DNA from: Vulcanisaeta thermophila
GTDB lineage: Archaea; Thermoproteota; Thermoprotei; Thermoproteales; Thermocladiaceae
DNA length: 64,000 nt
Assembly (NCBI RefSeq): GCF_001748385.1
Contig: NZ_BCLI01000001.1
Location: 289,177-353,176 of the forward strand
Reading direction: 5' to 3'
Under the pieces are notes generated by a model that saw nothing but the letters and a program-made list of their open reading frames with translations, was not told the DNA's origin and did no database searches. The position numbers and the translations under genes were made by a program. Below, in pieces: positions 32,442-41,352 of this stretch. The first letter of the stretch is position 1. Each line of letters starts with the position of its first letter.

Positions 32442-32513
32442 AAAGGCAGCAGTAACCAATTAAGGTGCACTTCGAAGAAAGTTTTTTAAAGAGGACCCAT
32501 ACACGGTACCCGT

Positions 32514-32648
32514 ATGTCAAGAAAAATCTTCAATAATATCAGAATAAGCAGGAAGTTCTCGGACATAAAATCCGATAGTAATATGTATATAAATAATATT
32601 CAAGAGACCGTGATATACTATACCTTCATAAAGCGGACACTAATGTAA
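32514..32648 (+). CDS. Putative 44-residue basic small protein
   Basis: ATG at 32514 lies 24-32 nt after TTTTTTAAA (32482-32490), the same leaderless layout as known genes here. The peptide is basic and Ile/Asn-rich (MSRKIFNNIRISRKFSDIK at its start). Its AT-rich codons differ from neighbours. The rest of the gap (32442-32481 and 32649-32795) has no supported gene. It may be a chance frame; transcription is likely, protein unproven. Confidence 0.35.
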   Translation: MSRKIFNNIRISRKFSDIKSDSNMYINNIQETVIYYTFIKRTLM

Positions 32649-32795
32649 TACCAAGAGGCGCCTAAGCCCATTCCTGTGTGCTCAATGGTTTTATTACCCT
32701 CAATTGCTTAAGTTAAAAACGGCGAGGTTTCGTGAATGGTCAATGAGCCTTTTATTAAAATCATGGCATTATGATGAGTGTGATTGCGGAGTTTG

Positions 32796-32891
32796 TGGAG
32801 CCCCGGCCGGGATTCGAACTCCCGGGGTTTAACCCCTCCCGGGACCTCTCGCTTACCAAGCGAGCGCTCTACCAGGCTGAGCTACCGGGGC
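32796..32891 (-). tRNA. tRNA-Thr (GGT) with 19-nt intron in the T-arm
   Basis: Acceptor GCCCCGG/CCGGGGC, discriminator T then encoded CCA (32796-32798). Anticodon stem CTCGC/GCGAG with loop TTGGTAA gives GGT. The T-stem CCGGG and the loop TTCGAAT-CCCGG are separated by 19 nt (about 32819-32837, CTCCCGGGGTTTAACCCCT on the plus strand), whose own hairpin suits a bulge-helix-bulge. The site is 53/54 or one base earlier. The plus-strand flank has a GGTTTTAAG box about 30 nt upstream. Confidence 0.9.
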
Positions 32892-32929
32892 TTGTCGTTG
32901 CTTTGTGTGTATGTGGGGGTTTTAAGTTT

Positions 32930-33613
32930 TTATGTTAGTTCTTTCTCGTAGAGTATGTAGGTTCCGTGTTCCCTGGTGTATTGTCCTGGTTGTGTGGATA
33001 GTATTTCCTGTTCCTTGTTTGTTGTGGGTGGTCCCGCTGTGAATTGGTCTAGGGCTATCCCGGGCCCCACGTAGATCTCTCTAACTGTACTCAGTGCGTA
33101 CTCTGGGGTTGCCCTGGTGCACCTCCAGCCAATGCATAAATAACCATTAGTTATTCTCAGGGCTTGCTGGATGAGTTCTGGGTATTCCCTGGGCTCCGCC
33201 TTCCTTGGGTTTGTGGGCTTGGCTACGCCAGCCCATAGTGTGAGTACTGGTTTGAAGCCCAGGGTTCTCACTAGGTTGTGGCTTGGTTCATTCCACTGGG
33301 CCACCATGAGCATCGCGTACCTCATGCCAATCCTCCTCCCCTGCTCCATAGCGTACTCCGTGAGCGTCCTACCAAGCCCTCTGCGCCTATATTCGGGCCT
33401 TATTCTTATTCCCTCAAGCCAGAGTACGCCTGTGGGTAGTGGCACTGCATTGAGTATCCCAAGTACCCTGCCCCCATCCTCAATCACGTAGGTTGTTCCC
33501 TCGTTAATCCACTGGCTTATAACGTTGGGTATGTAATCGCCCCAGGGGAATGTGCTCCTCGTAAATTCCACGATCTGCGGCACATCATCTGGTAATGCCC
33601 TGCGAATCCTCAC
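32930..33613 (-). CDS. GNAT-family N-acetyltransferase
   Basis: 227 residues. The N-terminal GNAT domain (about 1-130) shows the acetyl-CoA motif A as LEGIRIRPEYRRRGLGRTL (R-x-x-G-x-G/A) and motif B as NEPSHNLVRTLGFKPV. A second half of about 95 residues is poorly defined and may be a degenerate second GNAT lobe or substrate cap. Substrate unknown; protein N-terminus, tRNA or small amines are all possible. GTG start at 33613. Divergent from the parA-like gene, which has its own TATA box. Confidence 0.85.
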   Translation of the reverse strand: MRIRRALPDDVPQIVEFTRSTFPWGDYIPNVISQWINEGTTYVIEDGGRVLGILNAVPLPTGVLWLEGIRIRPEYRRRGLGRTLTEYAMEQGRRIGMRYAMLMVAQWNEPSHNLVRTLGFKPVLTLWAGVAKPTNPRKAEPREYPELIQQALRITNGYLCIGWRCTRATPEYALSTVREIYVGPGIALDQFTAGPPTTNKEQEILSTQPGQYTREHGTYILYEKELT

Positions 33614-33686
33614 GGGTTAACTCATCATGGGCAGCCTTTAAGTGTTTAGCGTTAAGTTTATAAAAAATAGAATTAAGCCTTATTTA

Positions 33687-34622
33687 ATGAATGTTTTAAC
33701 GTTTATTTCCGCCAGTGGCGGTACAGGTAAGACCACACTGGCCATAAACACGGCAGCCACGTTGGCCCTTGAGGGTCACAAGGTCTTGTTCATAGATTTT
33801 GATAATGCGGCCACGGCAACCAGGGTATTACTTGGTGATGCCTATGGCAGGAATTATTCATTACCTGCGTTAATGAAGAAATTCATTGATGTGAGGAATG
33901 GGGAGGCCCAGGTGGATTCCATAGACCTTGATAAGTATGTGTATAAGCACAACATACCCGGTACCCCAAACACCTCGTTCTACGTGATCCCAGGTGGTAA
34001 TATTTCTAGTATATCCACGGCAATAAAGAACCTACCCAACTGGGGTACGTTGCTCAAGGACATTGTTGACCGCATAATGGAGTATTACAATTATAAGCCA
34101 ACGATAATCATTGACTCGCCCAATTGGGTTTATGAGTTCTTTGAGATGACGCTCTATATGAACAGCCAATATGTGGCCATTACCAGGCCTGAGGATCATG
34201 AGGTGAGCAAGTTCATTGACTTCCTAAAGACCATCTCCGCTAGGATTAAGGAGTATTCTGGGAGGAGTCCTGGTGACTTGATATACTATGTTGTTAATCA
34301 GTACAGGTCTAATATGAGGACTAGTGATGTGCTTAAAAAGTGGGATGAGGTTCATGAAAGAATTAGTAAGAATATTCCCAATGTAATACCCCTTATCAAC
34401 GATAGGGAGGACACTTACTACGGTAAGGAAAGAACCAGATTCGTTGGCTTTAAGTATAGGGATTACTTCTCGCTTGATTATTACATTGAGGAGGGTCCAT
34501 TCCCAGTTAGGAAGCGTGCTAAGGGTGATGAGGAAACTGTTATTAAGCAGTTTGAGGCTTATTATGAAAAATTGAAAAAATTACTGTATGTGGAGGTTCA
34601 GGATGAAGTGTATCGAATCTGA
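33687..34622 (+). CDS. ParA/MinD-type P-loop ATPase
   Basis: 311 residues from MNVLTFISASGGTGKTTLAINTA: the deviant Walker A (GGTGKTT) with signature Lys in SASGGTGK. LFIDFDNAATAT is the Walker A' and TIIIDSPNWV near 152 the Walker B of ParA/MinD. ParA proteins bind DNA or membranes as ATP dimers and move cargo. There is no HTH and no clear ParB here. ATG 33687 is selected over 33642, since GTTTATAAAAAATAG is about 26 nt upstream. It overlaps the next gene by about 20 nt. Confidence 0.88.
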   Translation: MNVLTFISASGGTGKTTLAINTAATLALEGHKVLFIDFDNAATATRVLLGDAYGRNYSLPALMKKFIDVRNGEAQVDSIDLDKYVYKHNIPGTPNTSFYVIPGGNISSISTAIKNLPNWGTLLKDIVDRIMEYYNYKPTIIIDSPNWVYEFFEMTLYMNSQYVAITRPEDHEVSKFIDFLKTISARIKEYSGRSPGDLIYYVVNQYRSNMRTSDVLKKWDEVHERISKNIPNVIPLINDREDTYYGKERTRFVGFKYRDYFSLDYYIEEGPFPVRKRAKGDEETVIKQFEAYYEKLKKLLYVEVQDEVYRI

Positions 34623-34941
34623 ATACCTACCCATCATAAGGTTCAGAATGAAGTGTGGTGAGGCGGATCCCATAAACGTGGGCTTCGGCTCAGTAAAGCC
34701 GGACCTGAAATGTGGTGATGTGGTTTATGAGGTGGAGTGTGAGGACAGGGCTCACTATGGGCTTGGGCAGGCCCTGGCATACCTATACGGTGGCTCTAAA
34801 TCGGGGCTTATTATAATCGTAACCTCGCGTGAGAGGTATGATGCCATTAGGCAATTCCTTAAGTGGGTTCGTTCCTTTGGTATTGTTACTAAGATGTTTG
34901 TGTGCCTGGGTGGTGATTGTGTGTTGGAGGATGTTTCTTGA
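34603..34941 (+). CDS. Small PD-(D/E)xK-nuclease-like protein coupled to ParA
   Basis: 112 residues, overlapping the ParA gene by 20 nt. The core KPDLKCGDVVYEVECEDRA then HYGLGQALAYLYGG resembles restriction-endonuclease-like folds: acidic D, then E-x-E, then a helix with G-Q. The catalytic Lys is not clearly in place. There are four Cys (MKC, KCG, VEC, CLGGDC), possibly metal-binding. An 18-bp near-identical direct duplication (AGGTTCAGGATGAAGTGT at 34594 and again at 34640 with one change) marks its N-terminus. It may be an accessory to ParA in segregation or in a mobile or defence role; this is inference. Confidence 0.5.
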   Translation: MKCIESEYLPIIRFRMKCGEADPINVGFGSVKPDLKCGDVVYEVECEDRAHYGLGQALAYLYGGSKSGLIIIVTSRERYDAIRQFLKWVRSFGIVTKMFVCLGGDCVLEDVS

Positions 34942-35121
34942 TGAATTCTTAATTATTCATTTCTATTCAAATATAAATTATTAACTATATTTAAAAACCA
35001 AACCCCCATTACTAGGTAATTAATCGGTTGTTGCCATGATTATTTAATGAATTATTTATAGTGATTACCCACTTTATCCAACTTACGAGTTGGTTCTTTA
35101 TAATTCCAATGCCCGTTTCAC

Positions 35122-36786
35122 GTGGTGGCGGGTATGGATAGTGCCCTTCAAGCCCTCTACGTGCACTCTGCTAATACTTCCCTGGCCATGGACATGACAA
35201 TACTGGGTATTTACCTGCACGCAACGTTTGTTTCATTCACGCTGGGCTTTCTCCTAGCCATACTGGCCTGGTTAATCCAATGGGGCAGGACTGGCGATGA
35301 GTTGTTCCTTAGGTATTCCAAGACCCTCAGTGTGGTTTGGCTCATTAACTTTGGTCTTGGTGCTGTCACTGGTACCATTGTGGAGTTTGGCTTGCTTGAT
35401 ATATGGCCCACGTCCATTCTTTTATTCTCATCATCAGCATTCATACCCCTGTTTTGGGAGGCAACCATAGCATTCATAGGTGAGGCTGCCCTGGCTGGTT
35501 TGTTTGTCCTTGGTATTGGTAGGTGGAGGCTTAGGTACGTGATACCGCTGTTGATAGCCACTTGGTTCCTGGGCTCGCTCTCTGGCTACTTCATACTTGA
35601 CGCTAATTCCTGGATGAACGTGCCCTGGGGCATGGGCAACATACCCCATGTACTATACCCATTCCTACCCACCTACGGACCGAGTGTTGCTAATCTCACG
35701 GCAACACTGACACTGGCCGCACTGCTCTACCACTACACGCTTAGTGGTGCTGGTTCGGCTGCCCTGGCCAACCCATCGTTCACGGGCATGGTTGGTACGT
35801 ACCTAACTAATCCATGGGTTGTTCTTTTCAATCCAGATGCTGTGGTGACTACATTCCATACGTTACTCGCAGCCTATGCGGTGGGTCTTGGTGCTGTGGC
35901 CTTGGCCCTGAGCGTTAGGTACCTTAGGACCCGCGATGGTAGGTACATGAGGTTATTAAGGCCTGTGCTTTGGGCGCTGGTTGTTGTGCTCATTGTGCAG
36001 CCAACCATTGTGGGGCACTTCATGGGTGATACTGTGGTTGAGTACCAGCCCACGAAGTTCACGGCCTTGGTAACCCTCACGGGCGGCCCTGGGGTTTATG
36101 GTTATGAGTTCTACGACCCAATAGAGGCGTTGTTTGCCTATGGTAACCCATTCCACCCAATACATGGTTTTGGGTATTACCTGGACCAGTGTAATTACCT
36201 GGGCAACATGACCTTCGCCCAACTATACAGCGAGGTGGATCCAGACCCAGGGATAACCCAGCTCCTCGGCCCATTAATGAACACCACCCTGGCCAGTAAT
36301 TGCAGGGCTGCCGTGCTCTCCCTCGAGCCCCTTGCCCCGTTGGTCAGCGCCTTTTACTACACCATGATTGGTTCTGGCATTGTCATATTCGCAGCGGCGC
36401 TGCTCGTATTATTTACGTACCTGCTTAGGGTTCCGGTCATTAGTTCCATAACCGACGCCATAAACAATAAACTACTGGCTAAGCTGCTGAGGGGTAATGA
36501 CAATGTTTTGCCTGCCCTCTCGGTGGTCATGGCCCTGGGCTCCGCAGTGGCCTCAGTGGCTGGTTGGGCCGCTAGGGAGGTTGGTAGGCAGCCCTGGACC
36601 GTGTATGGGTTGATAACTACCAACGAGGTCGTCACCAGCGTCCCCCTGACCCCAGTGTTTGTGGTGTTTGTCATGGTTGTGCTCATAGCAATAGCCGTGG
36701 CGGGTACCCTGGGCATGTACTACGCAGCCACTAGGCCCGAGTTGCTGGATAGGGTTAGGAGGGTCGTGCTGGGTGGTGGGGCATGA
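35122..36786 (+). CDS. cydA: Cytochrome bd-type quinol oxidase subunit I
   Basis: 554 residues, about nine membrane helices. H33 (IYLHATFVSF) and H246 (TTFHTLLAAY) fit the heme b595 and b558 ligands of CydA. The GRQPW motif near 498-502 is exact, NSWMNVPWG near 162 and EYQPTKFTAL near 325 belong to the quinol/proton region. An inserted soluble segment (about 340-420: LAYG-type text with GNPFHPIHGFGYYL and CNYLG) is longer than in bacteria. The complex oxidises menaquinol-type quinols and reduces oxygen at high affinity in the membrane. GTG 35122 is about 23 nt after TTTATAATT. The stop overlaps cydB's ATG (ATGA). Confidence 0.85.
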   Translation: MVAGMDSALQALYVHSANTSLAMDMTILGIYLHATFVSFTLGFLLAILAWLIQWGRTGDELFLRYSKTLSVVWLINFGLGAVTGTIVEFGLLDIWPTSILLFSSSAFIPLFWEATIAFIGEAALAGLFVLGIGRWRLRYVIPLLIATWFLGSLSGYFILDANSWMNVPWGMGNIPHVLYPFLPTYGPSVANLTATLTLAALLYHYTLSGAGSAALANPSFTGMVGTYLTNPWVVLFNPDAVVTTFHTLLAAYAVGLGAVALALSVRYLRTRDGRYMRLLRPVLWALVVVLIVQPTIVGHFMGDTVVEYQPTKFTALVTLTGGPGVYGYEFYDPIEALFAYGNPFHPIHGFGYYLDQCNYLGNMTFAQLYSEVDPDPGITQLLGPLMNTTLASNCRAAVLSLEPLAPLVSAFYYTMIGSGIVIFAAALLVLFTYLLRVPVISSITDAINNKLLAKLLRGNDNVLPALSVVMALGSAVASVAGWAAREVGRQPWTVYGLITTNEVVTSVPLTPVFVVFVMVVLIAIAVAGTLGMYYAATRPELLDRVRRVVLGGGA

Positions 36787-37913
36787 GCGGTTATGGGCTT
36801 CTGGCCTTCTCCCTACTGGGCTTTGTGTTGATTATGCACTTGATATTCGTTAATGCGCTCATTGGCGCTGTGGTGCTTGCGGTGATCATGAGGTTCCTAG
36901 CCTATAGGCGTGGTGACCCATCCCTTGAGTACCTGGCCAGGAACTCCTTCATGATAGCAGTTGTGTCGGACCTATTCGGTGGTGTCTGGGGCACAGTACT
37001 CACGGTGACCCTGGCCGGCCTATTCCCGAGTATGACGGCGATATTCATGAGGGTTGACTTCTACCCAGTGGCCATTGCCCTCGCAGGCATATTGGTGAGC
37101 ATACCGCTGATAATAATGTACTGGCACCTGTGGTACAGGGTCAGCCCAAGGACTCACGCACTAATGGGGATACCACTACTGGTCTCGGTGCTGCTGGTGC
37201 CCATTGGCTTTAGGTACCTCTTCGCCGAGCTTGATTACCCCATGGGTCTCAATGGCCAGGTCAACCCAGTGGCTGTGTTTTCGAACCCACTCTACCCACC
37301 GCTGATCCTGCACACGCTGCTGGGCGCCACGGATATAGGCGTGTTCATGGTGGCCGCGGTACTCTCCACAAGGAGGAACCTAAACATCAATGCCGTGAAG
37401 TACGCCTTGGGCATTGGCGTAATGCTACTCATACCCCAGGCCATCGCCGGGGCTTATTACTACGTGACCCTGGGGAGGTACGACCCATATATAGTGAGTG
37501 CCATATCAGGTCCATTGCTGGGTTACAAACCATCCACGGTACTCTTCTACCCAGCCTTCTACGCAGCCATTGCGTTGACAGTGGCCCTGGCTGTGGTGGC
37601 CACGTACGCATTCTACCTAACAATGCAGGGCAGGGTTAATAGGGCCCTAAACATTGGCGCCGGCGTAATTGCAGAGTTGGTATTGGTGCTTATGGAGTAT
37701 GTGAATGATGGCTCCAGGTACCCATACATGTTCCCTGGAATACCAGTGGATAGGCTCCTCAATACGTTAATCCCAATACCAATAACGGGCATTGTGGTTG
37801 CCATAGCCTCAGTCCTGGTCTTTACAGCGATCTTCAGCATATACATCTACGAGGCGGTGCTCAGGAGATTACTGCCTGAGGAGGAAACGCACTTAACCAT
37901 GCAGGGCCATTAA
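36783..37913 (+). CDS. cydB: Cytochrome bd-type oxidase subunit II
   Basis: 376 residues, 8-9 predicted membrane helices. Position, 4-nt overlap with cydA and a polytopic pattern identify it as the second subunit, although CydB is poorly conserved in archaea. It starts MSGYGLLAFSLLGFVLIMHL; the early His in IMHLIFVNA may be of functional interest. Most of the family's motifs are absent, so the call rests mainly on operon context. It lacks the GTD-CxxG-type N-terminal block. Some archaeal bd-like operons contain two CydA-like proteins, and this gene could be such a divergent CydA paralogue. Confidence 0.72.
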   Translation: MSGYGLLAFSLLGFVLIMHLIFVNALIGAVVLAVIMRFLAYRRGDPSLEYLARNSFMIAVVSDLFGGVWGTVLTVTLAGLFPSMTAIFMRVDFYPVAIALAGILVSIPLIIMYWHLWYRVSPRTHALMGIPLLVSVLLVPIGFRYLFAELDYPMGLNGQVNPVAVFSNPLYPPLILHTLLGATDIGVFMVAAVLSTRRNLNINAVKYALGIGVMLLIPQAIAGAYYYVTLGRYDPYIVSAISGPLLGYKPSTVLFYPAFYAAIALTVALAVVATYAFYLTMQGRVNRALNIGAGVIAELVLVLMEYVNDGSRYPYMFPGIPVDRLLNTLIPIPITGIVVAIASVLVFTAIFSIYIYEAVLRRLLPEEETHLTMQGH

Positions 37914-37986
37914 ACACTAACCCAAGCCCTCACATCATTAAAATCACTTACCCACACTGGTCATTTTATGAGGGGAGGCGCCCGAC

Positions 37987-38036
37987 GGGCCCAGCATCAC
38001 GGACCCTGGATTCAGGGACTCCGCTGGGCTAGGGCC
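37987..38036. other. Nested hairpin after cydAB
   Basis: GCCCAGC (37989-37995) pairs with GCTGGGC (38023-38029), with inner CCCTG/CAGGG (38004-38008 and 38013-38017). It lies 75 nt after the cydB stop and about 100 nt before the next start. Terminator-like structure or riboregulator; no poly-T follows directly. Confidence 0.45.
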
Positions 38037-38139
38037 TTAATTAACTCGTGGTGCTCCTTAAAAACCATTGCCCCCAACCCACTGGTTCAGAGTTGGTGTT
38101 GAATTGCTTTTAAGGGCCTGTGCCAGGGGCTTCCGTGGT

Positions 38140-38874
38140 ATGAGGGAGGTCGATACATCACTAACACACTACGTACTTTACCCGGCCACGGTCCCCATAA
38201 TAGCCGCCAAGCTTGGTGATGAGGTTGGTGCAATGCCCGCGGTCTGGACGACCACAGTCTCATCAAGCCCACCCCTGGTAATGACCGCGATATCGCCGGA
38301 GAGGAGGACGTACAGGTTGATTAGGGAGAGTGGGTACTTCACAGTGAACCTCCTGGACTTTAGTAGGGTTGATGCCCTGGCCTTCATTGGGGATGTATCG
38401 GCTAGGTTCGTTGAGAATAAACTGGAACTCGCAGGCATTAGGTTGGTCCCGGCCCGTAAGGTACCCAGTGTGGTTGTTGATGGAGCCTCCGCAGTGATTG
38501 AGTGTAGGGTGAGCAGGGTTATCGATGTTGGTGGGGATCACGACATGTTCATAGGTAGGGTGGTGAGTGTAATGGTCAGTGAGGACTTTACAGACGGTGG
38601 TTGGAGGCTCGAGAGCTACAAACCCATACTCTACGTGGGCAGGACACACAGACCGGGCCCTGTGATGAGGAGGTTCGCAACCACTGGGCAGGTGGTTGCT
38701 GTGGAGTATGCCAGGGGCTTGTGGAGTGCGGTTGAGGAGAGGAGGAGGGCTCAGGAATTGGCTGAGGAGGTCATTAAGGAATACGCCAGTAAGTTGGGTA
38801 GGGACCCGAGGGACGTGGCCTACATACTCCTTGATGCTGTGAGGAACATGCTCTCGGGTAGGTGGGAGGTATGA
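38140..38874 (+). CDS. Flavin reductase-like domain protein (flavoredoxin type)
   Basis: 244 residues starting MREVDTSLTHYVLYPATVPI. The FMN-binding split-barrel core (about 1-170) has the pattern T-x-x-P-x-V-x-V-S followed by an S-P-P (TTTVSSSPPLVMTAISPER) and a central GYFTVNLL. A charged helical extension (about 180-244) follows, with RRRAQELAEEVIKEYASKLG. Roles include electron transfer to oxidases or reductases. The GCTTTTAAGG box around 38106-38115 selects the ATG at 38140; the frame upstream to 38068 is not used. Partner enzyme unknown. Confidence 0.8.
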   Translation: MREVDTSLTHYVLYPATVPIIAAKLGDEVGAMPAVWTTTVSSSPPLVMTAISPERRTYRLIRESGYFTVNLLDFSRVDALAFIGDVSARFVENKLELAGIRLVPARKVPSVVVDGASAVIECRVSRVIDVGGDHDMFIGRVVSVMVSEDFTDGGWRLESYKPILYVGRTHRPGPVMRRFATTGQVVAVEYARGLWSAVEERRRAQELAEEVIKEYASKLGRDPRDVAYILLDAVRNMLSGRWEV

Positions 38875-38928
38875 AGCGTTGATGAGGGATAGGCATTTTT
38901 AATGGTGGTTGGTAATCCCATTTGGGTA

Positions 38929-39309
38929 ATGGCTGAGCATCGGATTGAAAGGGCGAGGAGGTTTAGGGACTATGCTAGGGAGGACCTTGTGAACAATAGG
39001 TTCGACTCAGCCGCATTCTTCGCTCAACAATCCGCGGAATTACTACTTAAGGGTGAACTGATAAGGTTCACGGGGTCAAGGCCAATAACGCTCTCACTCT
39101 CAGAACTACTCAACTATTTAAGTAGGGTTTTGGGTAGGGAGGTGCCCAGTGAGGTTATAAGGTGCGCAGAATCCCTGGAGCAGCACTACGTACAGGCCAA
39201 GTACCCAGACGCTAGGATCAATAATTACAGGAGGTGGGAGGCTGAGGAGGCCGTTAAATGCATAGAGGTGATTTGGGATTATGTTCAGCAGGTGGTTGGA
39301 GGCACTTAA
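38929..39309 (+). CDS. HEPN-domain protein (toxin of HEPN/MNT pair)
   Basis: 126 residues, all helical: RARRFRDYAREDLVNNRFDSAAFFAQQSAELLLKG is the first HEPN helix pair (split here for length), and YVQAKYPDARINNYRR the family's conserved C-terminal loop with YPD. HEPN ribonucleases use R-x4-6-H; here R-x7-H (RCAESLEQH) is the nearest candidate, so catalysis is uncertain. MNT partners AMPylate or neutralise HEPN toxins. It overlaps the MNT gene by 29 nt. The ATG at 38929 follows a GCATTTTTAATGG box by about 30 nt. Confidence 0.88.
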   Translation: MAEHRIERARRFRDYAREDLVNNRFDSAAFFAQQSAELLLKGELIRFTGSRPITLSLSELLNYLSRVLGREVPSEVIRCAESLEQHYVQAKYPDARINNYRRWEAEEAVKCIEVIWDYVQQVVGGT

Positions 39310-39712
39310 GGAGGTTAGTGCCGAGAGGGAGGGGAGGTTTAGGGAGGTTCTAAGGGAGTTATGCAGTGAATCCCTCGCCGTAGCCCTCTTTGGATCCAGG
39401 GCCAGGGGAGACCACACACCACTAAGTGACTGGGACCTACTAGCCATAGTGGCCAGTGGTGAGTACAGGGTTGAGGCCAGGGACATAGGCCAAGTGGTCT
39501 GGTTACCCCTAGATAAGGTTGATAATGTACTGGGCACATCCATGATAATACTGGACGCGGTAATGGATGGTAAGTTACTATGCGGAGACCCCAGGGTATT
39601 AGATGAAGTTAAGACTAAGGTTAGGGAGTACATTGAGAGGATGAACCTTATTAGAACGAGGAGTGGGTGGTTCCCAAGAAGTGCGCTTGAGGACAGTAAG
39701 TCACGAAGTTAA
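39281..39712 (+). CDS. MNT-type nucleotidyltransferase (antitoxin of HEPN/MNT pair)
   Basis: 143 residues. The pol-beta-like active site is ALFGSRARGDHTPLSDWDLL: G38-S39, then D50 and D52 as the metal-binding pair. This minimal nucleotidyltransferase probably adds AMP to the HEPN partner's conserved Tyr to silence it. Length is typical. The overlapping start makes translation dependent on the upstream gene. The C-terminal tail (WFPRSALEDSKSRS) is basic. Confidence 0.9.
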   Translation: MFSRWLEALKEVSAEREGRFREVLRELCSESLAVALFGSRARGDHTPLSDWDLLAIVASGEYRVEARDIGQVVWLPLDKVDNVLGTSMIILDAVMDGKLLCGDPRVLDEVKTKVREYIERMNLIRTRSGWFPRSALEDSKSRS

Positions 39713-39897
39713 AATAACTTTCTAGGAATTTATAACAATAACACTCTATACTTAACTATTAACTTCGCGGTTAATGATAGAGCTAAATTAATACTTGGTG
39801 GGTTAAATATATTAACATGCTACTAAATTATTTTTCTCACTTAACGTACTATATCGTGAAATAATGTTTATATATCGTAAAGTCAGGTTTTTGACTT

Positions 39898-41313
39898 GTG
39901 ATCCCCATAATATTTGATTTTATTAAGATGCTAGAATTCGTAATTTCGGGTATTGTGGCTGGTTTGCTTGGCGCCCTAGCTGGGCTCGGTGGTGGTGTTG
40001 TTTTAACTCCAATTTTAACGTTGTTCCTGGGTGTACCGATAATATACGCAACGGGCTCCGCATTAATATCGACGATCTCCACATCAGCCGGTTCAGCCAG
40101 TGTGTATATTAGGAGGAGATTGGCCAATGATAGGATAGGCATTAGCTTAGTAACGGCGACAACCACAGGCGCAATAATGGGTTCCTTGGTCGCGAATTAC
40201 ATATATACGCACCACCTCACCTGGATTATATACATAATATTCGGCTTAATACTCCTAGTGTCAATAGTCCCCACAGTACAGAGGAGCACTTGTGAGTTAC
40301 CACCACCAAAGAATCCCGACTGGACCACTAGGTTCTTCAGGCTTTACGGTGTCTGTTATGACCCTGCCCTTAAGATATGGTACAAGTATTGGGGTGTTCG
40401 TTGGTGGCTTGGTTGGTTAATAATGCTCTTTGCTGGCTTTATTGGTGGGCTCCTTGGTATTGGTTCAGGCGCTTTGAATGTCCTCGCAATGGACTGGGCC
40501 ATGAACCTACCCATGAAGGTGAGCACAACCACAAGCAACTTCATGATAGGAGTAACAGCAGCCACCAGTGGTTCGTTGTATTGGTACTTTGGTTATATAA
40601 GCCCGTTCATAGCCGTGTGCACGGCAATCGGTGTTTTGCTTGGTTCTAGGATTGGTACTAGGATACTCATGTACGTAACTAACAGGCAGATTAGGTGGGT
40701 CTTCATAGCAATAATGGCATTCCTGGGCTTTAGGATGATACTCAGGGGGCTTGGTAGGGAGGGCATATTGCCCATATCCTCCTTAGAAAAGACCATAATA
40801 AGTGCCGTTCTCGCCTCCGTGATTATTGTGGCACTTTACTTTGTATTCATTTATAAGTATGAGGAAACTCAGGACATAACGTTGAGTATATACCAGGTAC
40901 AGCCTGTAAATCCAGGTAAGATAGAGATCAAGTTCATAAATGCAACAAGTAATTTACTCAGGTACGGTGTGCTCTTAAGCATAACATTTATGGTTCTGGG
41001 CCTAATAATGCTTTTCATACACGGTGGAGGCTTAGGTATACCTCTTAAGAGTATCATTGACCCTAATGGTCATGTGGATACATCATCGATAACAATACTC
41101 AAGGTAGTCACTGGGGTCATTAGGCTTGATGGATTAAGCCTAATGCTAATGGGTCTGCTTGTTCTCATAGCAATACCAGTGATAATGGTTTCATTAAACC
41201 TCGTGAGGTTCGCCCTTGAGAAGGACCTACTATACACGGTGTTAGCATTAATAACCCTCACAAACCTCCTACTGGCATTATTCGTGCTACCCATATTCAT
41301 ACTACACGGGTAA
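39898..41313 (+). CDS. TauE/SafE (TSUP) sulfite-exporter family protein fused to DUF1634-like membrane domain
   Basis: 471 residues. Two TSUP halves: GLLGALAGLGGGVVLTPILTL near 25-45, and GFIGGLLGIGSGALNVLAMDW near 180-200 with TSNFMIGVTAATSGSLYWYFGY. After about residue 300 comes a third part with four membrane helices (YGVLLSITFMVLGLIMLFIHGGG, and so on) that looks like DUF1634, usually a separate gene beside TSUP in crenarchaea. Likely substrate: sulfite, sulfoacetate or other organosulfur anions. The GTG at 39898 is 25 nt after TTATATATCG; ATG 39928 is an alternative. Confidence 0.82.
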   Translation: MIPIIFDFIKMLEFVISGIVAGLLGALAGLGGGVVLTPILTLFLGVPIIYATGSALISTISTSAGSASVYIRRRLANDRIGISLVTATTTGAIMGSLVANYIYTHHLTWIIYIIFGLILLVSIVPTVQRSTCELPPPKNPDWTTRFFRLYGVCYDPALKIWYKYWGVRWWLGWLIMLFAGFIGGLLGIGSGALNVLAMDWAMNLPMKVSTTTSNFMIGVTAATSGSLYWYFGYISPFIAVCTAIGVLLGSRIGTRILMYVTNRQIRWVFIAIMAFLGFRMILRGLGREGILPISSLEKTIISAVLASVIIVALYFVFIYKYEETQDITLSIYQVQPVNPGKIEIKFINATSNLLRYGVLLSITFMVLGLIMLFIHGGGLGIPLKSIIDPNGHVDTSSITILKVVTGVIRLDGLSLMLMGLLVLIAIPVIMVSLNLVRFALEKDLLYTVLALITLTNLLLALFVLPIFILHG

Positions 41314-41352
41314 TATGAAATAAGCATTGTTATTGAGTAATTATTGGGGCTC

